Part shown: one piece after another, positions 56,861-64,000 of the stretch
Position numbering within the stretch: the stretch's first letter is position 1
Layout of the letters: every line of letters begins with the position of its first letter
DNA from: Polyodon spathula
Taxonomy: Eukaryota > Chordata > Actinopteri > Acipenseriformes > Polyodontidae
NCBI RefSeq assembly: GCF_017654505.1
Contig: NC_054548.1
Coordinates: forward strand, 38,282,045 to 38,346,044
Reading direction: 5' to 3'
Length of the DNA: 64,000 nt
Made by a program: the position numbers and the translations under genes
Notes under the pieces: generated by a model
Told to the model about the DNA's origin: nothing
Seen by the model: only the letters and a program-made list of their open reading frames with translations
Database searches by the model: none

Positions 56861-59800
56861 TTAGGAGAAGGAAAGTCCTGTTGAGCAGAATGTTTCAATG
56901 TCTTTGATGCAGGCTGGCCTTGAGCTTTGCTAAGCTAAGTATGTGCCTCAGTGAGGGAATGGAACAGCAACAGACCTATCTTGCATTGCCATCTTAATCC
57001 ATTTGAGCCTCAGCTCAGTGTGGGCTGCCCCAGCATGCACCAAAGAGACAGCTGCTTTTCCATACTGTCATATTTAGGTGGCTGTACACTGAGTAAACAT
57101 TTATCCCTTGAGTTTCTGAATGTAGCAATTAATATTTTCAAAATACCCACAACATATCCTTCTGTCTATGTATTATATGTCCTTAAAGGACAAGTAATAC
57201 AATGTTTTACAGGCTATTTGCAAGCTATTCCCGGTTAAGTGAGAACCAATTTCAGTAGTTTCCTTGAGAAGTGTATGCAGATTGTTTCAATTTGCAGCTG
57301 TTTCTGCCACAAATTGTACCTACAGCAATTGCCTGTGAAGATGACAATTTCAGAAATTTGTGTTGGTTGACTAAGTGATACATGGTAAGTTGTATGTAGT
57401 AAAAAAAAATGCAGTAAAAAGACCATATTGGAAAAATAAAGCAGTTTAAGCGTAGTATTTAATACGTACTTGGCTACATCCCACACCACTATAGAGAGTG
57501 AAGACATTGTATTTTCCTTCAGGGAGTGTTTTTATCTAGGAGCTTCATGCTTAAATTAGGAGAGAGTGGTGATGTGACATATTACATGACATGATGTGAT
57601 AGGACACAGAGATTGGTTGGGCGTTTCAAAGCTAAAATTACAAGCTTCCCATTAATATAAGTTTTGACATAACCTATTATTTAACTATTTTAACTGATGT
57701 GGAGAGGTTCCATTTATTTTCAATATTCTGTTGTTCTAGCAATTAGGCTGTATATTTTAAAACCTTTCAATAGCATCTCAACACTTGTATTGTTTCAATT
57801 ATTGTCATAAGGTATATTTCCACGTCTTCCTTCATAGTTTTTCTTTCCAAATAAGACAAAGACCTTCATAATTCACTTGGGGTGCCGTTTGTGTTTTTCA
57901 CAGCTATCTATTGTATTTGCTGTCTTGATGCAAACTACATGCATGTAACACATTGCAAGACAGCCTTGTTTAATCTCTTTTCTACAACATTGTTAAAATA
58001 ATAACGCAAAGCTTTCATCACCATGTGCTTTTTCAAAAAAAGGGTGGATGCGTAATCAGAGTTTGCAAAGATATAGTGACATTAAACTGGATTTATTGAT
58101 CATTTTATAGATCTTAAATGCTGGAGGAAAACCGATAATTAAGCTGCCTACTACAGTGACCTTTCTGAGGGCTCATTTATAGCACTTTCAGTTTATTGTT
58201 TTTGCATACAGCACAAATATCCTTGGTATCTCGGCCCAAAATTCATACAAACCATACAGATACCTGTCCACACTTGAAAATAAAGAAAACATCAAAAAGC
58301 CCAGTCAATGTGTAGATAACCACAGGCAAATACTTTTGATCAACAGGAAAAATGCAAAGATCAAAACACTTTGTATTGTACAGTGCCTGTAAATGGCATA
58401 GAATACTTCCAAAACACTGCAGTGCAGTACTTGATTACTTTTTGTAATGGGACATATGCTCCAATAGAAGCAACAATGGTTTATGGTAATGCAATGTATT
58501 TAGATACTGTATTCTGATCAAACAAAGAAGATGTGTTCCTTATGTCAAACCATTAGGCTAGTGCATACACTGCATTTGCAGTTAAATTGTTTTGTATATA
58601 TACATCCAAGTCTTACTAGCTCAGCAAAGGATTGCTACATTAAACACACGTAATCATAAACCATAAGAATTGAAAGCGACTGTATTAAGGAACCTGAAGA
58701 GTGGGTGGTGTGGAAACCTGTCACCTAGTGAATAAAGATAGTTTTATGGTTCTACTGTGTTGTTATGGAAACATGATTACTTTTTTTTACCTGCTGTTTT
58801 TAACCCTTTGGGAGGTTTTTCCCCAATCCTATTAAAAAGTGTACAGAAAAAAAAAATAAATGGGTGCCCCTCAGGCCCTAATTGGTTAAGGAAATCCTTG
58901 TTTCTCTAAATACAGTACCAGTGCATTGAGAAATGGCAATGCTGAGAAGGCATATCCAGTATTTATTTTTAATGTTCTAAAAGCTTTTAAACGATGATGT
59001 ATAAGACTTTGCATACTTGAGCCAAAAACTTGTATTATCTTGATTAAATGGACTTAGTGACTAAGATCCATCTCTCAATTCAAAGGTCTTTTTAATATAA
59101 TTAAAAATAGGAAAGTACTGAAAAAATTTATTTTTTGGCAGTTTTATATTTTTTTGGTGGCTATTTATATAGTTTATGACATTGGTTATGTTTAGAAAGA
59201 CTTCTGGCACCCAGAATAGAATGTTCTTTTTCTATAATTTGATGTCATAATACTACCATTGTAGTATACTTTTATAGATTTTGAAAATGCACATTCTAAC
59301 CGTGGAACATCTGGAGGGGATAGACCAGTGCTAATTTGGTATGGCTGATACTGGGGCAGTTTCCATGGAAAAAGAAAACACATCTAATCTTTTTCTCACT
59401 CTTTTTTGATTGTACCTTTTGGGAAGTGTGAGTTTTCATGTAGTTTTCTTTTAGCCAGAGAAATTCTCCTTCTAAATACAAACAACCTAATTAATATTAA
59501 AATACAGGAGGGCATGTTTCTGTCTGTGTTCCAATTTGGCCTTGCATGACTACGATATCGTACAGCTTTCTTTGGAAACTATGTTGTGTTTCTGAAAGGG
59601 GAATCCCCCCACTAATCACATATGTAATCAAGCTGTTTTTTTAACTTGTCGTTTCTTCGTGGTCCTCCTCCTCCCCTGCCTCCACCCTGCAGGGTGCTTT
59701 GTCCTGGGGGAAGGTAGTCCAGAGTGCCACTTGTCCTGCCCGCTGGCATTAGTTAATATTCAATCAATATACATTACATCATAGTTCGGCCAGCGCAAAG

Positions 59801-61235
59801 GGGCAGCTATCAAGTTCAATGGACTAGGCCATGGGCCAAATTATATTATGTTTCATTACAGGCATGGTCATTTGTCAAAATGCAATAAAGAAGTGTTCAT
59901 TTCAATCTTGTGGATGTCTCCTTTCTGAGTAAACTGGGTTTCCACAAAGGTTTTAGTTTGTGTTGAAGCACTGAAAGTGCAGCCTGCCTCATTTAGCCCC
60001 CCAGAAAATGAATAGAAAAACTAGGGAAACAAAACAAAAAAAAAATGAGATAGTTTTACAGAAATACAATTTCTGTTCTTTTAAAACAAATCCTCAATGA
60101 ATTAGGTTTAAGAGATTTTACTTCAACTCTAGGTGGATGCTCAAGCCTGGTGCTGTCAACAGCCTGCAGCAATAAAAGCCACTAGTAACGAAGTCACACT
60201 GTGCTAATTTAATACATTTTGGGATACAAACATGACTTTTTTGTCCTTGGTAGGTACCCATGACTGATGCTGCTTTAAGTTAGTATACACTGTGTTGCAT
60301 CTTATAGCTAAGGAACAGAAAAGTCTAAGTTTAAAGCAATCAGTTATCCGATCACAAAACACAAAGTTAACAAAAGTGTAAAAGGAAGAAAACATATCTG
60401 TGTTTTGCAAAGGACTTTGTTATGTATTTCTTTATATATGTATTGCAAAGGGCTGCATTTTTTGTATTTGTAGTGGCTTCGGTACTTTTTTTTATAACCA
60501 TGCTTATAAAACAATCAAACTATGAAACTCTATCATATCGTGTGAGTCTAAAGGCAATAATTTGAAAGATTAAATAAATTGTCACATAAAAAAAAATACA
60601 AATACTGAACGTAGGTTTCTAAACCCCTCGTCTCTAAATTCATGCTTATTTTTTCCGATTCGGTCAAAGAACCTTGCCATGGCTACTTCCAGCAGATCTC
60701 AGATAATAAAGGATTGCTTGGTATGCTTTCTAAGCTGTGTGGAAACCCAGCCATTGTTCCATGAATCGTTGGTCTATTTTTGCTATAAAATGGTATTGCT
60801 ACACAATAAATATGTATTGACATTGGGATACACTGATTAAATGAGCATCTAACTCTGAAAAAAACCCTACGTTACCAGCAATAGCAAGTATTGCTCAGTG
60901 GTCCCAATATGGGAGCGCACTGGTAATGACATGGTACCATGGTAATTTAATGGATCATTAGGGTGTATAAGTAATAATTCCACTCATTGCCCTTCAGGAT
61001 CATTTGATATGGGCTATTGTAAAAAATCAAATTAATCTATTGTTAAATGAGGAATCCATAATTTGACCCGTGAATTTAACAAGATTATTCAAAACCATTT
61101 GTAAAAAAAACAAAAGAAAACAAACAACATAATTTCAAGTGTATTTGTGGTCTATTCCATTTTCTTTTTCTGTTCTTTTTTTTTACTAGCAGACAGTTTA
61201 AAATTAATTTAACGAGATGCAATGAAGTGTGACAG

Positions 61236-61269
<34 letters not shown>

Positions 61270-62059
61270 CATAACTACATTGTTTCCAGGCTGTTAAAAT
61301 GAACCAGAATTTTAGAAAGGATGTTAGAATTTATTGTGCTCTAGTTACCTTCCTTTGTGCCAGCAGAAAATCAGCACTGCCTGTTACACACTTCGGTTCG
61401 ACTGGAATCCTTCTATTTCAGTGGACTCACAGTTCCTAGCAGCAGAAAGCTACGTGTGGTTCACAGGAGTAACAGCTGTCATGTAGGCTGATTGACACTT
61501 GTGAAGACCTTGTCCTCTTTAAAATGCACTATTCTCTCTGAGTGCAGCTTTCCTGAGGATATTCATAGGCTTAAAGCCCAAATAATTTTCAGAATGTATA
61601 GGCATAACTTAACCCTCTCCGCCTATGGACGAAAAATATAACCAATTTTTATGAAATAGGAAAATTGTGCATTTGTATATGCTGTATGCCTTTCCTAAAG
61701 ACTTCTAGATAATGAATAGATCCTCAAAGGCAGAGAGTGACTGAAAAGAAGTAATATTCAAATTGTAATACTGCATCCCAGACTATAGGCAAGGCTGGAT
61801 AGTAAATATGACTTTATATATTGTAAAACCATAAATATTTGCGAGTCATTTATTATGCGTAAACATTTTTGGCACGAATCTCCTAGTGGTGTACATTTAA
61901 TAAAGCTATATACTACTACCAGTACAAGCGGTTGCCAACATTTCTGGAGCAAAATAGATTTTACGAGTGTGATTCGTAAAACATTTTGGTCACAAATATT
62001 CCCCAGCTTTGAGCATGATATTTAAATATAGCTGATACAGCATAAGTAAATAAGTAAAT
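56861..62059 (-). other. upstream ROBO2 intron/flank
   Basis: 5.2 kb without a recognised gene or element, apart from a poly(A) run (61242-61269). 59660-59920 is unique-looking and less AT-rich, so it is a candidate regulatory stretch. No ROBO2 Ig1 exon is visible. Confidence 0.4.
61242..61269. repeat. poly(A) tract
   Basis: About 28 uninterrupted A. Confidence 0.97.
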
Positions 62060-62084
62060 AACATAAATAAATAACATAAAATGT

Positions 62085-62390
62085 TCATACCGTGTACAAC
62101 CCCTATATGTAAAATCACCTCTAAATATAAAACTCCCCTTATTTTACATGTAAGGATAACTTTTTAAATATGGAGGTGTTTTACATATAGGGGTAACTTT
62201 TTACATATGGGTTATTTTACATGTAGGAGTAACTTTTTACATATAGACATAGACGTTTTACACATTGCGAGTTATTTACATTTAGTGGGAGGTTATTACA
62301 TATAAGAGTAGATGTTTTACACATAGCAGCATTTTTTTTTTTGTACAACCAAAATATGTAAAATCACCCTAAATGTAAAAAAACAACTAT
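62085..62390. repeat. imperfect TTTTACAT-type repeat cluster with inverted ends
   Basis: Several units of about 20-30 bp built on TTTTACATATAGGGGTAAC in one orientation (62160-62330). They are bracketed by two opposite-orientation copies with TATGTAAAATCACC (62108 and 62356). This could be a MITE with amplified ends or a local satellite. Confidence 0.6.
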
Positions 62391-62928
62391 AATGCAGTTA
62401 TGCTTGGTCAGTCACACTTGATAAGCCCATTAAATCCTTCAAAGCACACGATCAATGTTGTACCAACCGGGACTGAGATTCTGATTCCTCCTCCACTGGA
62501 GCCACGCCCTGTACCACGTGTTTAACATTGCTCTTAAACTCAAAACATCCCCACTGTTCCCTCCTGCTACCCTGAGCAATCTACTGACTGATATCAAGGT
62601 TTTCTGTTACTGGGTTGAAATATATCGTTGGCATAGGAAGGTTCTGTTCACACATCAAATTCGTTGCAGCGGAGATAGGTGTTCTGATATACAATACTGC
62701 ATACTTTTTCTAATAATTTTAACTGGCAACGATAATGACTGATGAATGGTGTGCAGCATATCATGCCGTGGTGTCTCATCACAAGACCTTCTCTTGCATT
62801 CATCATTTGGTGTGCTCTGCTGAGGTGTCTCTTCACATTCTTCCTGTACTGGGGACAGACATTCTTTCAGCCAAATCATCAGTCAAAATGCTGTGCTGAA
62901 GGCTCGAATCAGACATTCTCTCAGTGAA
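62391..62928. other. stretch left of the OTU-like fragment
   Basis: Less AT-rich than the flanks. Minus-strand frames (62879-62655) follow on from the OTU-like fragment but show several stops and no recognisable domain; they may be its decayed continuation. Confidence 0.3.
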
Positions 62929-63189
62929 TTATTTCATTGGTGATCTGGGATAAAGTGTGTCATCACGTTCTTCCGCTGATGAAAGTTTGTTCTCAGGGCT
63001 AGAGTGAGACTCAATGAATTCATCTTCATTTGCTGTCAGCTGCAAACTAACATAGTGCTCAAACTGTCCTTCTGGAAAATAACCCAGATAAAGAACAGGC
63101 CCATCAAAAACCTCACTGGACTTTATGTCATGAATACTGTCAATAATTAGCAACACATGGGTTTCATACAAGATATGTTGATTGCCCAA
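62929..63189 (-). pseudogene. OTU-like cysteine protease fragment (probably from a transposon)
   Basis: An 86-codon frame reading HVLLIIDSIHDIKSSE, then VFDGPVLYLGYFPEGQFEHY, then VSLQLTANEDEFIESHSSPE. The strand-turn-H-Y-V-S-L ending resembles the C-terminal catalytic His motif of OTU domains carried by some fish transposons and related proteins. The catalytic Asp/Cys part would lie upstream, where only AT-rich sequence and microsatellites are found, so the gene is truncated. Parent element not identified. Assignment rests on a short motif. Confidence 0.35.
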
Positions 63190-63414
63190 ATACTTTTGTC
63201 AAAGTATGAAATTAGTTTTGCATGTTATTTTTCATTGTATGCATATTATGTAATAATTTGTTGTTTTATTATATAGCTGAATCTCTACTTTAATTTTTAT
63301 CTTTCAATAGAACAATTCGAACAATTAAAAATTATAGATATCACTTTCTTTGTGGCCTTTCTACTTTTTTTTTTTAAATGCCCAAATACTTGTCTGCCAC
63401 TATGTGTGCACATA

Positions 63415-63650
<236 letters not shown>

Positions 63651-63654
<4 letters not shown>

Positions 63655-64000
63655 GTCTATAGTAAGCATTCACCCCACTTGGATGTTTTCAGTTTGTTGT
63701 GTTACAACCTGAAATCTTGATGCATTTAAATGGGATCTTTTTCCCTTTGATTTACACAACCTACTCAACACTTTGAAGAGGCTAGATAATTTTTATTGTG
63801 AAACAAAAGTTAATGAAAAATATATTAAAAAAAAAAAAAAAAAAACTGAAATGTCTTGGTTAGATAAGTATTCACCCCCCTGAGTCAATACTTGGTAGAA
63901 CCACCAGTAATTACAGCTGTGAGACTTTTGGAAGATACCACCACAGCGAACTCAAAATATGGAAGTTTACTACATTTTATTCTAAAGCCCCTTTCACAGT
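63651..64000 (-). mobile_element. Tc1/mariner-like element, end cut by window
   Basis: It starts CAGTGTCTATAGTAAGCATT at the end of the CA repeat. An inner repeat AAGTATTCACCCCCCTGAG follows at about 63868, then CAATACTTGGTAGAACCACC, the same arrangement as element B at 14080-14120. A long terminal repeat with internal direct repeats is therefore present; the transposase would lie beyond 64000. Minus-strand orientation of the gene is inferred from that similarity. Confidence 0.75.

Overview
The window is nuclear DNA from a vertebrate, most likely a ray-finned fish. It is AT-rich and intron-dominated, with many dinucleotide repeats, Tc1/mariner elements, fish-type SINE/LINE tails, a Harbinger-like element and LTR elements. 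I cannot name the species. A non-teleost ray-finned fish such as a sturgeon relative would fit, but that is only an impression.

The one host gene I can support is ROBO2, the roundabout axon-guidance receptor that binds SLIT ligands. It is on the minus strand and partial. Eleven exons (1,586 coding bases, about 528 residues) run from 42404 down to 166. They encode Ig2 through Ig5, the first fibronectin type III domain and the start of the second. Every junction has AG/GT splice sites, and reading phases agree from exon to exon. The signal peptide and Ig1 exons lie beyond the right edge. The rest of FN3-2, FN3-3, the membrane segment and the cytoplasmic tail lie beyond the left edge.

Layout from left to right: FN3 and Ig5 exons (166-5524). 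A 7.4 kb intron holds a solo LTR (7514-8232), a fish SINE tail (8575-8812) and a compact LTR retroelement with a zinc-knuckle, Glu/Pro-rich reading frame but no pol (9404-11893). The second Ig4 exon follows (12918-13089). Next come three Tc1/mariner elements almost end to end (13211-16677), the first Ig4 exon (17685-17809), a second solo LTR of the 7514 family (19299-19884), and an Ig3 exon (25420-25547). A 13.1 kb intron carries a Tc1-type MITE (28185-28560), a decayed LINE (30117-32880) and a CpG-dense patch (36421-36655). The remaining exons sit at 38633-38771, 41210-41330 and 42247-42404.

To the right of 42404 is upstream ROBO2 intron or flank. It holds a Harbinger-like element with a Myb/SANT fragment (42977-43951), a solo LTR with a perfect 5-bp target duplication (48781-49431), a long hairpin (52431-52539), and a DD36E Tc1/mariner transposase broken only by two TGA codons and lying inside an apparent hAT element (53590-55467). 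It also holds an OTU-like fragment (62929-63189) and the end of another Tc1 element running off the window.

The mobile elements do not work together with ROBO2; they are intron passengers. I found no CRISPR, operon or bacterial-type feature, and no convincing RNA gene. Nothing here is clearly a new functional system. The items most worth a second look are the pol-less zinc-knuckle LTR element, the near-intact DD36E copy and the 52.4 kb hairpin.
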